Shown here: piece by piece, positions 1-12,143 of the stretch | Position numbering within the stretch: position 1 is the first letter of the stretch | Layout of the letters: every line of letters starts with the position of its first letter | Assembly (NCBI RefSeq): GCF_964340395.1 | Contig: NC_135562.1 | Coordinates: forward strand, 1,369,501-1,433,500 | Direction of reading: 5' to 3' | From: Glandiceps talaboti | Lineage: Eukaryota; Hemichordata; Enteropneusta; Spengelidae | Length of the DNA stretch: 64,000 bases | Notes under the pieces: generated by a model | Databases searched by the model: none | The model's input: the letters and a program-made list of their open reading frames with translations, nothing else | What the model was told of the DNA's origin: nothing | Made by a program: the position numbers and the translations under genes

Positions 1-189
1 ACATCTACTCGCGCCAGAATAAGGCGTGTATATAATATAAGAGCTACGCACAACTTTTGATCAATATTTACCATTCTAGTCCGATGCAAGCCTTTACTAT
101 AGGCATATTCTAAGAATGCTATGAATGTACGTTTATTACAGTAAGAATACTAAATTAAATACATATACATTTGAACCATGTAATGTCAA

Positions 190-1228
190 CTAGCAGTTCC
201 ATTTTCTGCTATTCTTTGACGATCTTATACTCATTCGGTTAGCATCTATATTTAGAAGTTTGCAATAATCTGATTCGTTTCCATAGCTACATCTAGTATG
301 TATATCTTCCTTGAGATTCCGAAATGTCTCAAGATCGGCTGAAAAATCACCATCATAATTGTTAACTTTCTTCCAAAAGGTTTCATTGAAATAGTTGTAA
401 AATTGAATATCTCGCAAAGACATCGCTGTAATCATGTCTGCCATTTTGGGAGTAATCGGAGGTTGATAGATGGTATGAGCCTTCATTGATACAGCATATA
501 CTATATCTTCAAATTCCCAACACATCAATTTCTTCAGTAATATTAATGATTCGTCGTAATATTCTGTTAACATAACCAAGTCAAGTTCGCTATCCAATCG
601 TTCTAATTCTGGCATCATATTGGCTGGATCAATACTCAAGGACAATCGGAATCTTGGAATATATGCCTTGAAGTCATGAACAATTTTAACTCCAGGACTA
701 TTAAATTTGTCATATTGCTGTTGTAGATATTCTTGGAATGGGTTCGATGCTTTAGGAAAGAGTTTGTCCTTCCCACTGAAGTAGAACGCGGACTTCAATC
801 GGGTGTATGGTGATCTGATAATTGTGACGTATTTGGCATTTTCAACTATTTCTTCCATAGCAGGTCTGTTGTAGAATATATGACTGGCCATTATGTTGTA
901 CCCTGGGAAATCACTGCAATTGTATGTTTCTATGATGTAGTGTTTACCGGATTCGTCTTCTTCAATGAGGGCTTGATGTTCTGGGTCAACAGCTGCTACA
1001 AGGTCATGTTTTAAACCATACCTGTAGATAATGGTTGACATCGTACTTCCTCCTGTTTTGGCTGTTTTAATGAACACTATATTGTTCTGAGATTGACAGG
1101 TCGATTCAAAGGAATATACACCCTGGTGAGTGCTAACAGCATCAAATGTATCAGGAGCTGGGAACAATGTAAACTGGTGTACTTTACTAGAACTCTCGTC
1201 GACTTTTACGTTATTTCCAACCTTAAAC
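190..1228 (-). CDS. Galactose 3-O-sulfotransferase (GAL3ST-like), 3' coding exon
   Basis: This Golgi-type enzyme would transfer sulfate from PAPS to galactose residues of glycolipids or glycans. The reading frame is open from a splice acceptor (AG at 1230-1229) to a TAG at 190-192, about 345 residues. Seen: the 5'-phosphosulfate-binding motif FIKTAKTGGST, the GAL3ST signature ASHIFYNRPAMEE, and the 3'-phosphate-binding segment YVTIIRSPYTRLKSAF. The C-terminal part, with its paired cysteines, is also family-like. No in-frame ATG lies between the acceptor and the PAPS motif, so the N-terminus, including the transmembrane anchor, must come from upstream exons. The acceptor leaves one base of a codon, so the preceding exon must end in phase 2. 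Which GAL3ST paralogue this is cannot be told, because invertebrates have large expansions. Bases 1-189 are presumed 3' UTR or flank. Confidence 0.85.
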
Positions 1229-1747
1229 CTATGGAGAGAGAATAAGATTATGCAAACGATGTTATTTCAATCTTTCTCTATATTTTGGGGAGATTTTAAA
1301 CGTTTGAAAAAAAAGTTATTTAGGACCTAACTGTGGTGTAGGGACTAAAGGGGTCGAGTAAACGTCAGATCAATCTGGTAGTTATCATATTGAGATGAAA
1401 TTACTATATTACATACAAACCAAGTTGAACGCGTTCGAACAATGACTATGTTTTATACCCTGTCATTCTACATTACAACACATTGCGTCTGCATCCTTCA
1501 TTGATTCTGAAGAGCTGGAAATATGAGTTAAACATTCTCTATATATCAAAATCGCTATCATTTCACCGATTTTTCAAAAATCATGCTAAATTTATAGTAT
1601 TTCCCAATATTTTTTATATTCCTTGTCACTACTCGATTATCGACTCGTAGTGACAATGCCTCTTAGATTACTCTATTTTCCTTGACTGAAGAAAAGAAAT
1701 TATTGATTAGTAATATCCAAATTTATCTTCTTAGAGAGTGTACTTAC

Positions 1748-1889
1748 TTTAGCAATTTAAAAGTCCTAAACGAACGACAGTCGTTTATTGTGAGTTTGAG
1801 CGACATTGTGCTATTGTCTCTTAGGGGACGAGCAAGTGATTCACTTAAGACAGAATTCATATTTGTAAAAGGGTACATACTCACGCGAT
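1748..1889 (-). CDS. Candidate stem-region exon of the GAL3ST-like gene
   Basis: On the minus strand, a strong donor (AAA|GTAAGT, exon end 1748) closes an open frame. The donor phase (2) exactly matches the acceptor of the main sulfotransferase exon at 1228, giving ...FKLL-K-FKVGNN... across the junction. A possible acceptor (TTAG) ends at 1890, and its phase fits the donor at 2731. The peptide is unremarkable, with one N-S-T glycosylation sequon, as a stem region could have. Doubt: 1862-1978 is an imperfect tandem duplication of about 60 bp, and the acceptor has a weak pyrimidine tract. No homology was recognised. Confidence 0.35.
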
Positions 1890-2354
1890 CTAACATATGA
1901 TCCCAAAAAGCAGTCTATGCTTGTAAAAAGTTACTTACTTAGGTGATCTAATATGTGACCCCCAAAAGGAAGAATTGATATTAAAACAATGCTTACATTG
2001 GTGATGGTGGGCTGCTAACTGATGAATAAAGATTGTTAACTTTAACCAAGAATACAAATACCAATGCAAACATGAACACTTTCACCAATAGTCTTGCACA
2101 TCTGCATATTCCTGTTATAAAAAAACCCGGCATTCTGTATTTAGTTTTGAAAAGTCATTATTAAACATATTTTGGTACTATATGTTCTAGCTTCATTGCG
2201 TTGCTGCTTATTTTGTTGGCGTCATTATTTTACTATCTCTCGGATTACGATTTTTACTGGTATCGACTTTTAACAAACTTAGTCAATCAGTATTGCATGT
2301 CACACGAAAGGACATTTCAGTCTTGATCATGAACGATAACGTTTACCACAAACG

Positions 2355-2515
<161 letters not shown>

Positions 2516-2730
2516 TTGATGATGATAGTGGTGGTAGCAATGGTGGTTGTGGTGGTGGTGGTAGGGAGAATAGAAACGTCATATTGGTGGTAGTATGGAT
2601 TTTATAGCTGTTGTTGTGGTCCTGCCAGCCGTCAGTAAGTTAGTGCTATATTTGGAAGAAATACTGCTGGTCACGTGGTAGTGATGGTTATCACAGCAAA
2701 TATAGTGATTCATTTAAATCATTAACTTAC

Positions 2731-2920
2731 CGACGTGTACGTGCCTGGCGTTTAAACACCCTTCTTTAGAATTCACCACATTCATATTATGGGATAGGCT
2801 ATTATCGTTCATCCTACCGCTGTCTGACGTAAAGTACATCAAAAGGATAAAACAAACAATAGTTTTTAATGTAAAGATGATAAATATCAAACATGAATAT
2901 CCAATACTACAATTTTTAGC
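2731..2920 (-). CDS. Candidate transmembrane-anchor exon of the GAL3ST-like gene
   Basis: Minus-strand open frame ending at a good donor (TCG|GTAAGT, exon end 2731, phase 1). It encodes a hydrophobic run (CLIFIIFTLKTIVCFILL) followed by a polar segment, as in the short cytoplasmic tail plus signal anchor of type II Golgi sulfotransferases. A stop at 2926-2924 limits the frame. The exon probably starts near 2920 (AAAG|GCT), and the start codon would lie further 5', because no ATG precedes the hydrophobic run. All three phases (2731, 1889/1748, 1228) are compatible. Order and phase support it; homology does not reach this far. Confidence 0.35.
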
Positions 2921-3240
2921 CTTTTACTGATTAAGTATATTTTTTCCAATCAAAATACATGTATTGGGATGAAATTTCGACATGGCATGAAATCGTATTA
3001 GAATTATCTAGACTTTCCCCTTTCTCATTTCTCATGGACTCATTTTACAACAATTATCATTTAAAAGAATTTGATAAAAATATACTGACAGTGTAGATAG
3101 GAAACATGCTATGTATTAACTTTGATATTGAAGCTGTGGGCAAACTGTGGAGTTCACAGAATTCATAGAACTTTGAGGAATACGTGACTTAAAAAATATA
3201 TGCTTTAAAAATGAATGAGAAAGATATCATTACTTTACCT

Positions 3241-3272
3241 GGAATTGATATCGTTGTTGGAATTACGTTTCT
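3241..3272 (-). other. Possible small 5' UTR exon of the GAL3ST-like gene
   Basis: About 32 bp on the minus strand sit between a textbook acceptor (pyrimidine-rich ...TTTTGATTTCAG) and a good donor (CCAG|GTAAAG). It has no ATG. The position upstream of the candidate anchor exon fits a non-coding leader exon. Splice signals are the only evidence. Confidence 0.25.
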
Positions 3273-3326
3273 GAAATCAAAAGATGCCTGGCTAGTGCGT
3301 GATAACTGTATTACTATATTGTCTCT

Positions 3327-3850
3327 GTCCCATATGACAAGGGATCGGTAACGTTAGACACAGTACAGATTGACTAAACTATAGAGGGATTTTAGATTAA
3401 TAACCAATTGATAAACAACAGCTGTTTGACTTTGCCTTTTGTTGTGTAGATATCTATATACGTTTAATGCTAAATCTAAAAATATCATCTTGCCAGTCTG
3501 AATGTTTGGTCATGTCACATATGGCATGGGATTGGAAAAGTTAGACTCAGTACAAATTGACTAAACTATAGAGGGATTTTCGATAAACCAATGGATAAAC
3601 AACTTTTGTATGTTGGATATCTATAGACTATATACGTTTGAAGCTAAATCTAGGAAAATTGTCATGTCACATATGACATGGGATTGGAAATGTTAGACTC
3701 AGTACAGATTGACTAAACTATAGAGGGATTTGAATAAACCAATGGATAAACAACATCTGTATGACTTCGGCTTTTGTTGTGTGGATATCTACATACGTTT
3801 TGATGTTAAGAATCCAGAAATATCATATTGTCAGTCTGAATGTACCCGCT
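3327..3850. repeat. Three-copy tandem repeat, about 150-185 bp unit
   Basis: Copies begin near 3327, 3510 and 3661. Each carries a CATATG(A/G)CA(A/T)GGGAT block, then GACTAAACTATAGAGG, then TTGTTGTG(T/G)AGATATCTA. Divergence is moderate. No coding content. Confidence 0.8.
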
Positions 3851-4099
3851 GCAACGAGTTCAATCAGGCGAGCTATCCACCCGTTAGGATGAGATAGAGG
3901 TGGTGTTATAGTCGTTTCTAGTCAACTAAACAAAACAAACTTCATATATATATTCATATATATATTGTCTGATTGTCTGATGATCGCACTATGCGTGAAA
4001 CTCCGAGTTACAACCAAGAAAGAGTTCCAGAACTACCAAAACTATTGCGCTCTGCCACTGCGGTATAGAGCATTGTCTTAGCAGATAGATACTCCCCGA

Positions 4100-4190
4100 G
4101 TATGTATGTATGTATGTATGTATGTATGTATGTATGTATGTATGTATGTATGTATGTATGTATGTATGTATGTATGTATGTATGTGTGTG

Positions 4191-4222
<32 letters not shown>

Positions 4223-4319
4223 TGCGTGCATGCATGCATGCATGCATGCATGTATGCATGTATGTATGTATGTATGTATGTATGTATGTATGTATGTATG
4301 TATGTATGTATGTATGTAT
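4100..4319. repeat. (TATG)n microsatellite with GT and GCGT/GCAT cores
   Basis: Long TATG runs flank (GT)n, (GCGT)n and (GCAT)n segments. It is one of four long TATG arrays in the window, all in the same orientation. Frames in both directions are open only because of the repeat. Confidence 0.97.
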
Positions 4320-4826
4320 TTATTAGTTCTTTGGTGATATATGGTAGTATCAACTAAACATGGTGGATTTGCCAAAACCGAGTCAGTTAAATTCATTGAT
4401 AAAAATCTGAAAACAGCATTTTAATTATACCATGAATAATTTACACTGTGGTTTGTGCATGTTCGCGCGCGCGTCGGTGGGGTGGGGACGTGTACTGAAA
4501 ACCTAGGGTCAACTCAACCTCTCCCCTCCTATCCTAGGTAAAACAACCTACCCCTTTCAAAAAGTAAAGTAGCTACGACTAGATGCTATAATTTTATTGT
4601 GGGAAATGGATAAGAATGGACCTAGTACCTGAATTCAAGAAAACAAACTGGAGATTTACTGAGCCAATGGTACTAACATTGGTCAATTTAGTATCAAAGT
4701 CCTAAGGGGTCTTTTTCAAGCTGGATCATCTTGGGTCATTCACGATGACGACGTGAACTACATGTATGACCCACGTGTACGTGTGTACAACACACGACTG
4801 GACTGGAAGGATACGTCGTGAGTTCC

Positions 4827-4865
4827 GCCCTCACCGGCCGAAGTGTGAGGGCGCCCTGTACGTCA
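4827..4865. repeat. GC-rich inverted motif, copy 1
   Basis: GTTCCGCCCTCAC...GTGTGAGGGCGCCC forms an imperfect palindrome of eight base pairs around a short loop. A longer relative lies at 6598-6648. The pair brackets the thioesterase gene in an otherwise AT-rich sequence. Confidence 0.6.
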
Positions 4866-4893
4866 CGGCGTACATTACAGACTAACACACGAC

Positions 4894-6451
4894 ATGTTAA
4901 CAATGTTGTCAGTTGTACACATTTTACAAACTACACAATCGATTCCAGCAATCAGGCAGTGTCAACGCCTATCAACTGTTCCACTTTGCCGAACTATATC
5001 AATGGATACACATATCGGTGAAGAAGGTGCAGAGGCAAGAGTTGTATATAAGAACGGCCTTCCCTTTGATATTTGGAGTCAATTCGACTGGTATAGTACG
5101 TGTGGTTGTCTCTTTATAATTGATGTATAGTGCATTCAGAGCCCTGGCTCCTTTTCTAACCCGACTACAATCCATCTTGTAGTAGGGGTCAAAGGTCACT
5201 AAACCAGCATATCAATCGCATCCTTTGTGTATGATTGAAATTTATATCTGCGTTGTTTGTTAATTATTTTTAATTTCTGCAATTTCTGGCAAATATGGCT
5301 ATTATATCATTGTTATTGAATATGCCACAAGTCATTTGTATTGTTACTATGGTGCCAACATTTTAGTAATTATTAGGTATCATTTCATGATTTTACGCCA
5401 TTTACACGATTGGCAAGAAAAACAGCTGGAGTTAAAATTTGGCCTCTTTCTGTGTTCCTTACCATGGACATACAGTGTCACATAGGAAACAGCAGATCAT
5501 ATGCATATGTAATAGCTGGACATAAACAAGTAGGGTTGTTTTAATTGAAGGTTTTAATGAACACTTAGGAGTTATTTTCATCTAGTACACATAACTTGGT
5601 GTTACAAACATTGATAAATATTTATATATATTACATTTATTTATAATATTTTCATGTTTTCTTTTCATTAGATGAGAAAATTATGACTTGTTATAATTAT
5701 TTTGTCAGATAAACCAACTCTATGGAATCTACATAAATTAAATCATGATGTGCGGAGGTATCTATCTACAATTGATGGTCGTTACTCTGGATTTAAGGCT
5801 CTAGATGACGATGCCAAGCGCTTTCGATTCCTGATGTGCTCACATGGTGAAATCACAGCCAAATTTTACGACCTGATTAACGATAATCTCATGACGCCCG
5901 TTGTCCTGCATCTCTTTGCAAGTTCCATTGGGAAGACGTCGATTGGTGTTTGTGAAGAGCTGCGTTGCCTTGAGACTGACGAGTTACTAAATCGATTAAA
6001 TTGCAAAATAGTTTATGTAGATCGGGAAACCAGGAAACCTGTACCTCATCCTTCATGGTTTGTGGAAAAGTTTTCCCCATTTGTGCGAGGAATACCTCCC
6101 CCTATTGTACAGGGTCATGATGACAAACCAGAAAATGCCTTTTCATTGACAAGAAAGTTGTTGCCAAGTGATCTTGATCTTCAACATCACATGTCATATG
6201 CATCGTATTTGAAATTTTGTTCTGATTGTGCACACCTGGCTGTAGAGTCTGGAGCTTTGAAGAATTATAGAGATGACTTTGCCAAGTACAAAGTGAAAGA
6301 AGTGTCAACCTTATACTTAGCTGAAGCCAAATTACATGATGAATTGAATGTGGAGGTATGGCAAGATCAACAAAACTCTGATGTACTGAAATTTACAATC
6401 AGTAGACTAAATAATGCTATCTTTCATAGCACTGTTAAAATGTACAGTTGA
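4894..6451 (+). CDS. Hotdog-fold acyl thioesterase-like protein, two exons
   Basis: Joined exons 4894..5095 and 5709..6451 give 314 residues. Exon 1 starts at an ATG and ends at a good donor (A|GTACGT, phase 1). Exon 2 follows a clear acceptor (TTATTTTGTCAG) that supplies the missing two bases. The first ~36 residues are rich in hydrophobic and basic residues with almost no acids, like a mitochondrial targeting peptide. Two hotdog-type halves are visible. The first, at about residues 110-185, contains SSIGKTSIGV and VYVDRETRKPVP. The second, from about 215, has LPSDLDLQHHMSYASYL, the motif of 4HBT/acyl thioesterases where Asp and the H-M-(N/S)-x-A helix shape the active site. Such proteins hydrolyse acyl-CoA or acyl-ACP thioesters. 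The exact substrate and a named orthologue are not recognised. ATTAAA at 6466 is a likely poly(A) signal. Confidence 0.8.
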
Positions 6452-6465
6452 ACTTTTATCATATC

Positions 6466-6471
6466 ATTAAA
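6466..6471 (+). terminator. Candidate poly(A) signal ATTAAA of the thioesterase gene
   Basis: The common variant poly(A) hexamer lies 15 bp after the thioesterase stop codon. An AATAAA near 6785 is an alternative further downstream. Confidence 0.4.
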
Positions 6472-6597
6472 GAAAAGCAACTTTTGAGAAAGTCCAGTTT
6501 ACTATATTTTGTTCACGCTCCTTGAAACTGGAATCTCCCAGAATGTCAAATAACTCATGTAAACTTCTAATTCTAGACTGTAAGATATGCCATGATG

Positions 6598-6648
6598 TTC
6601 CGCCCTCATTAGTCTCCTCTCTCCCAGGAGAGATGTGTGAGGGCGCCC
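6598..6648. repeat. GC-rich inverted motif, copy 2
   Basis: The same outer blocks as at 4827 (GTTCCGCCCTCA and GTGTGAGGGCGCCC) occur with a longer insert that carries its own small inverted repeat (CTCTCTCC/GGAGAG). ATCTCCCAGAAT-type direct repeats lie on both sides (about 6532 and 6681), so it may be a small mobile or foldback unit. Confidence 0.5.
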
Positions 6649-7039
6649 CATCACGGCCGACCTCAGTTTACAGGGTAGGAATCTCCCAGAATTTCAAAAA
6701 ACTGATCAACTGAATGATTGATGTTACAGTAAAAAATGTGGATTAAAGAACGAGAAATGTGTATTAAAAATCAGGTGCCTAAAAAATAAAGTGTATTTTA
6801 CCAGTTAACACTCCTATCCTTAAAAATGATCTGAATACTCCTGTTCAAAGGATGTAAAACTCCAGGAAAATCCTGTAATTTTTATTTGATTTTTCTGAAC
6901 CCTGACTCCATATCTAACCATTGCAAAGATAACATTGTAATGTATGGCCACTAGGGGTGCTCTTTAGTACATTATCAGATGGTGGAAATGAAGGTCTGGG
7001 GGCACAAAAGCAAGAGTTGAAAGATAACATATTTCCAAG

Positions 7040-8228
7040 CAGGGTTCGTACACTTAAAGCAAAACAAAATTCCAGGACTTTCCAGGGGTTTTTCGTCAGT
7101 TTTCCAGGGGTATTCATATTGATTTTGGCCATTTTCCAGGGGTGTTGACACTAAAGTGATGACTGATTAAGAAAAAATTTGCACTGCTACTCCATTTGAA
7201 AAAAAAATTGATGTAGGACTGACAGTAGAAAGAAAAAATTGCTGTCACTCTGACTGGAAAAAAAATTGCTCCCGTACCTACTTCCTCCATACCCCCCCCC
7301 CCCCGAAATCAAATGGTTCTCCCCTAAGTAGCCGTTTCGTCAAGCTGGTACACTGATCGTGTAAGATTGAGTCGCAGCATTCGTCAGTCTAATTCAGACA
7401 TAATTTTTTTCTTCAAAATTTTGAATGAAAACGTCTTTTACGTTACGAAATTTCGAGCTATGAATAACTGAATACATTCATCGCTTGCGTCTCGATGTTT
7501 ATGTCCTGATACCACGAGTTGCGGAACATCGCGATTTCTCAACTCAACTTGACCACCGACGAATGTTACTGTACCGAAAACATAAAACAGTAGTTTATTC
7601 TTTTAGAACATGTAACACAAATACCCATTTATCGACGACATAAAAGTCAAAACCGTACTTCCACAACCCGGAAATTCAACTGTACTTCCCTAGGCCGTAG
7701 TATTGCCATGCCTGAGTTTCTAGTAGTAGTATGTCGGACTCGTGCGCCGAACATGTAACAATTTCTAGTCGTGGTTGATGATGCTTTGATACTCGCTACA
7801 ATGTTACGATAATCTTGTTAACAGACCCACTGTTACCCCTGGCCGGGGCCGGGACTGTCACAATATCATGTCCCTGAAATGGCGACTGGGAGATGGAGTA
7901 GCAATATGCAAGATCGAAACAAACACTGCGGTGCCCATTCAACTACGCATAGGCACGGTCTGTGGGTGAATTTTGATTCACCACCGTGGCGAAAGACTTT
8001 GAAAATATTTTCGACATTTTACATTTACGAGATTCAGAATCATATGAATGGGTACGGGTGGCTCGAGCACAGACATGACGATCGTCAATATTAATTGATC
8101 GATTGGTCATGATCATTTTCCAGGGTTTTCCAGGGGTAGGGCACATTTTCCAGGGTTTTCCAGGGTTTTCCAGGGAGGGTTTGAAATTCCAGGGTTTTCC
8201 AGGGTTTTCCAGGACCGTACGAACCCTG
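7040..8228. mobile_element. Non-autonomous hAT-like DNA transposon, about 1.19 kb
   Basis: The ends are perfect inverted 12-mers, CAGGGTTCGTAC at 7040 and GTACGAACCCTG at 8217-8228. They are flanked by an identical 6-bp duplication TCCAAG (7034-7039 and 8229-8234). CAGGG-type ends suggest hAT. Six bases is short for classic hAT but is known for some hAT subgroups. Inside each end is a ladder of TTCCAGG(G)(G) units, in the same direction at both ends, with more copies on the right (about 8117-8213). The centre is more CpG-rich than the surroundings and holds a C-run (7292-7305). No transposase frame is visible. Intact ends and target duplication suggest a fairly recent insertion. Confidence 0.85.
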
Positions 8229-8672
8229 TCCAAGCTATTGTTTCTTAATTAACAATAAATAAATAAAGTTTGCACCATAAATGTGTACATTTTCTAGAAG
8301 GTGTTTGTTGTTCTCTGATTGGAAACCATGGTAATAGTTATTCTCATTTATTCCTTAACTAAGGTATTATAATGATGCTTCATTTTGAAATGAATTATAA
8401 AATGTGTTACTAGTTAAATTAATGATACAAATTTATATTGTTGTACTTAATATATAATTCAAATTGTGTGATTTCAACAAATAACCATTGACAAACACTT
8501 TACAAAGGCATTATTACTTATTTTAATGCTTACATATGTATGTATGTCTTTATGTAGAAAAAATGCATAAGGAACGAGTGATACAGTCCGAATCAATAAA
8601 TGCAAACCGAAGTTCTGAATCAAAACTCTTTATCAAGGATATCAAGGCACTACATATAGTAGGTTAACACCT

Positions 8673-8681
8673 AACTATATG

Positions 8682-8762
<81 letters not shown>

Positions 8763-8863
8763 ATGTATGTATGTGTGTGTATGTATGTGTGTATGTGTGT
8801 GTATGTATGTATGTATGTATGTATGTATGTATGTATGTATGTATGTATGTATGTATGTATGTG
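8673..8863. repeat. (TATG)n/(GT)n microsatellite
   Basis: TATG runs are interrupted by (GT)n, in the same orientation as the array at 4100. No coding content. Confidence 0.97.
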
Positions 8864-9237
8864 TGCATGTATACACAGACAGTATCATCCCTGTAACATC
8901 AATTGCTACTTTTGCTGCACTATCACAATTATAACCACTCACACTGATACAGACAACTTGACCAAAAAGATGTCATTTATTTATTTTCACCATATTTTAA
9001 TAATAAAACTATTAAAGTCTGGATATAGTAGTACATGATACATTAATGATAAAGACACAATATAAACATGATATAACGGTTATATAATTTAACTATGGAT
9101 AGTTTTAATTTGGCACTTGTAATTTGCCAAAATACTAATGGGTGTATATATCCACATTTTGACATTGTGACATTCTAAGTGTTGTTAGACTTTGAAGATG
9201 TGAATTATTGAAAACGGGAAAGTAATGTAATTAAAAA

Positions 9238-9619
9238 GGCACAAGCTGAGTTTATACATATTTTGACGTAATTTTTAATACATATTTAAAAGTCACTTGT
9301 AGTATTTTACTTACTGAAGCATACTAAACCATCACTTGCAATTGACTGAACTCATAAACAGTGATTTGTTTTATACGTATACAAAATGTTCAAGAATCCC
9401 TACTATGACATCAACTGTTTTAACAATGTCAGAAGAGCAAAGTGATGTTATAGAAGGGATGTCTTGACATTACATGTAATATTATACTAGAATAGTTTAC
9501 GACAATTGTAAAGTCATAGAAGGTATGTATTGACATTAGCAGTATACTAGAATAGTTTACGCAAGGTTTTATAAAACTATTTTAGTAAAATGCTTACTAG
9601 TATAAACTCAGTTTGTGTC
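9238..9619. mobile_element. MITE of the CACAAGCT family, copy 1 (complete)
   Basis: About 18 bp inverted ends: CACAAGCTGAGTTTATAC at 9240-9257 and GTATAAACTCAGTTTGTG at 9600-9617, with one mismatch. No coding capacity. The interior (TACTTACTGAAGCATACT..., TTTTAACAATGTCAGAAGA) recurs in a second copy at 54104-54451, and part of it recurs in PSMB2 intron 5. The target-site duplication is not clear. Confidence 0.7.
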
Positions 9620-10412
9620 ACTTTCAAAATCCAAACTAGTGAGCATTTAATGTGTACATACTACGATACATGTACTAGCATAACATAATATATACTGGGT
9701 GGGTGTCAAAACTGTCCAAATTCTGATTACCATGCAAAGCTATAATAACAGACAGAAAAAAAACGCTGGCAGTTGTTGACTATTTTGAACTTTAAAACCA
9801 ATTTTACTTGTCCTAAATGTAGCGTTCAGTGTTTTAATACTGCAACTAGATTGATTTTTGAAACTGTTTTGTATTCTACTCTATATCAGTAATAATACTT
9901 ATCTGTATGCACTAGCTCAAATTTCACAACTTTATCAAGATGATTAGAACTTATCCTTGAAGCCAATGTTTTTTTTTGGGGGGTGACTAATTTGTGATAT
10001 AATCTGACACACTGTGTACATATAAAGGAATTGGATATACAATTATTCAAAAACTGATTACAAATGATCTGGTGAGCATGCACAACGTATTCTTGCGAGA
10101 GTAATGTTCAGTTCTCAAATACATTTACAAACAAATGTAGCATTGCAGTAAATGCTATAATAGTTGAAGATTACTGCATTGCAGGTATTTTAGCAGCTAA
10201 GGTGTAGATATGTTAATTCTCAGTATCTACAATCAGATACAATCACATAAAAAACAAAGGAAGCAAGCACCTCTGTTGGCTGTATTGATAAAGAGTGATA
10301 AAGTATATGTATGCTGTCCAATCAGTGGCAACCTTGTAATAACTCCACACTGATGCTCTTAGGGATTAACATTCTGTTTCAGCTCACGAGAATCAGCATA
10401 ATTTAGCCACTG

Positions 10413-10522
<110 letters not shown>

Positions 10523-11082
10523 ATACATTGTAGTTTAATTTACATATTAGTAGTTTAATTTACATATTAATGCTATTCAACAGATGTTTTCATTGAATAT
10601 CTTAACCTGACGATGAAAAATATAGGCAACTTAAAATGACGATAAATGAAAAAGCTAGGCTATCAACTGATATTTTTAATTTGATAAGTATTTAAATGGT
10701 GCAAAACAAAAAATATATAAACAAAATATTAAAATAGGTCTAAAATGAAATAAAAATCATAAAAGCTATTCAATTACAAATCAAAATTTTCATATTTAGT
10801 TCTTGTTTATTACCAAAACATTCAACTTTTACTAATTAATGTAGGAGCAGAATCCTATATGTGGTTATATTTTGAGAGAAGTAAACTGTGTTAGCTTGGT
10901 TCCCTTATTTTGACACACATGCATAACACTTCACTCACTTTCTATGTGATATTGCATCAGATAGTCACAAACAATCATTTTATCAACATGTCATGTACTC
11001 TAACAACTTTCACCCTTACGTGACTTGTCTTCTGTATCTCTTTCTCTTTTCTTTTTGTATATACAATGCAAATGTGAAAATA

Positions 11083-11580
11083 TTTGAACCAGACACACTA
11101 ACAAGAATTAAGCCTGCATGGCTGGTATTTCACTACAGCTACAATAGCCATATGTCAGACAGACGAACAAGAAAGCCTGGCTGGCTAATCAAGTGGTTCA
11201 CTACAGCCACTATAGCCATGTCAGACAGACTAACAAGAAAGCCTGGCTGGTTAATCAAGTGATTCACTACAGCCACTGTAGCCATGTCAGACAGACTAAC
11301 AAGAAAGCCTGGCTGACTAATCAAGTGGTTCACTACAGCTACAATAGCCATGTCAGACAGACTAACAAGAAAGATTGCCTGGTTAATCAAGTAGTCACTA
11401 CAGCTACAATAGCCATGTCAGACAGACTAACAAGAAAGTTTGCCTGGTTAATCAAGTAGTCACAACAGCTACAATAGCCATGTCAGACAGACTAACAAGA
11501 AAGTCTGCCTGACTAATCAAGTGGTTCACTACAGCTAAAATAGCCATGCCAGACAGACTAACAAGAAAGTCTAATCAAGT
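11083..11580. repeat. 66-bp minisatellite downstream of syntenin, about 7-8 copies
   Basis: Units contain CCATGTCAGACAGACTAACAAGAAAG then a TTAATCAAGTGGTTCACTACAGC-type segment. Starts at 11216, 11282, 11348 and 11413 give a period of 65-66 bp. Because 66 bp is 22 codons, long frames stay open on both strands. These are repeat artefacts. It lies about 560 bp past the syntenin stop, perhaps in or just beyond the 3' UTR. Confidence 0.9.
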
Positions 11581-12143
11581 GATCCCTGTAGCTCAACTGT
11601 TCCGATTAAAAGAGTCAGTGAGGGAGTGTACACAACAAATATATTGAGGTGATCAAGCATTCTTCAGTCTTTTTTCTCCTTTTTTATCTTGACGGACACA
11701 AATATTATAATAATATTCAAAATTCAGTATTTATTTTTACACAAATACATCCCAAGTTCTATTACACTGAAGTGCACAAGTACCTACTGATGTAAATATT
11801 TATCTTTCAGTCACTGTGAGATAAATTCCTAATCATTTTTATGTGTATGAAAATAAGATTGTCCAATGGGTAAACTTGTACGTCAGAAGAAGACTGTAAA
11901 TGAAAAAGAAGGGTTGATATCGTCTGTGGTTTTGTAGTTATAACCCTGGTTGCAGAATCTAAAGATATGTCAAGTCCTTGACAGTTTGGTCAGGAATAAC
12001 TCTGTGTGAGGGTTGGTAAACTTTCCAGATTTCTGACATTTATACACCAGGAGTAACTGTACGTACGTACGTACGTACGTACGTACGTACGTGTATGTGT
12101 GTGTGTGTGTGTGTGTAAACTTGTCAGATTTCTGACATTTAGA

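Noticed and set aside
4100-4360. Several 75-135 residue open frames (MYVC, HTYI repeats)
   Set aside because: They are six-frame readings of the (TATG)n microsatellite. The same holds for 8664-9038, 30708-31060 and 35106-35875.
11139-11459. 22-residue repeat proteins on both strands
   Set aside because: The 66-bp minisatellite period is a multiple of three, so frames stay open by chance. There is no start context or homology.
12059-12115. (ACGT)n(GT)n as a regulatory element
   Set aside because: It is a simple alternating repeat near the syntenin stop; nothing beyond base composition supports a regulatory role.
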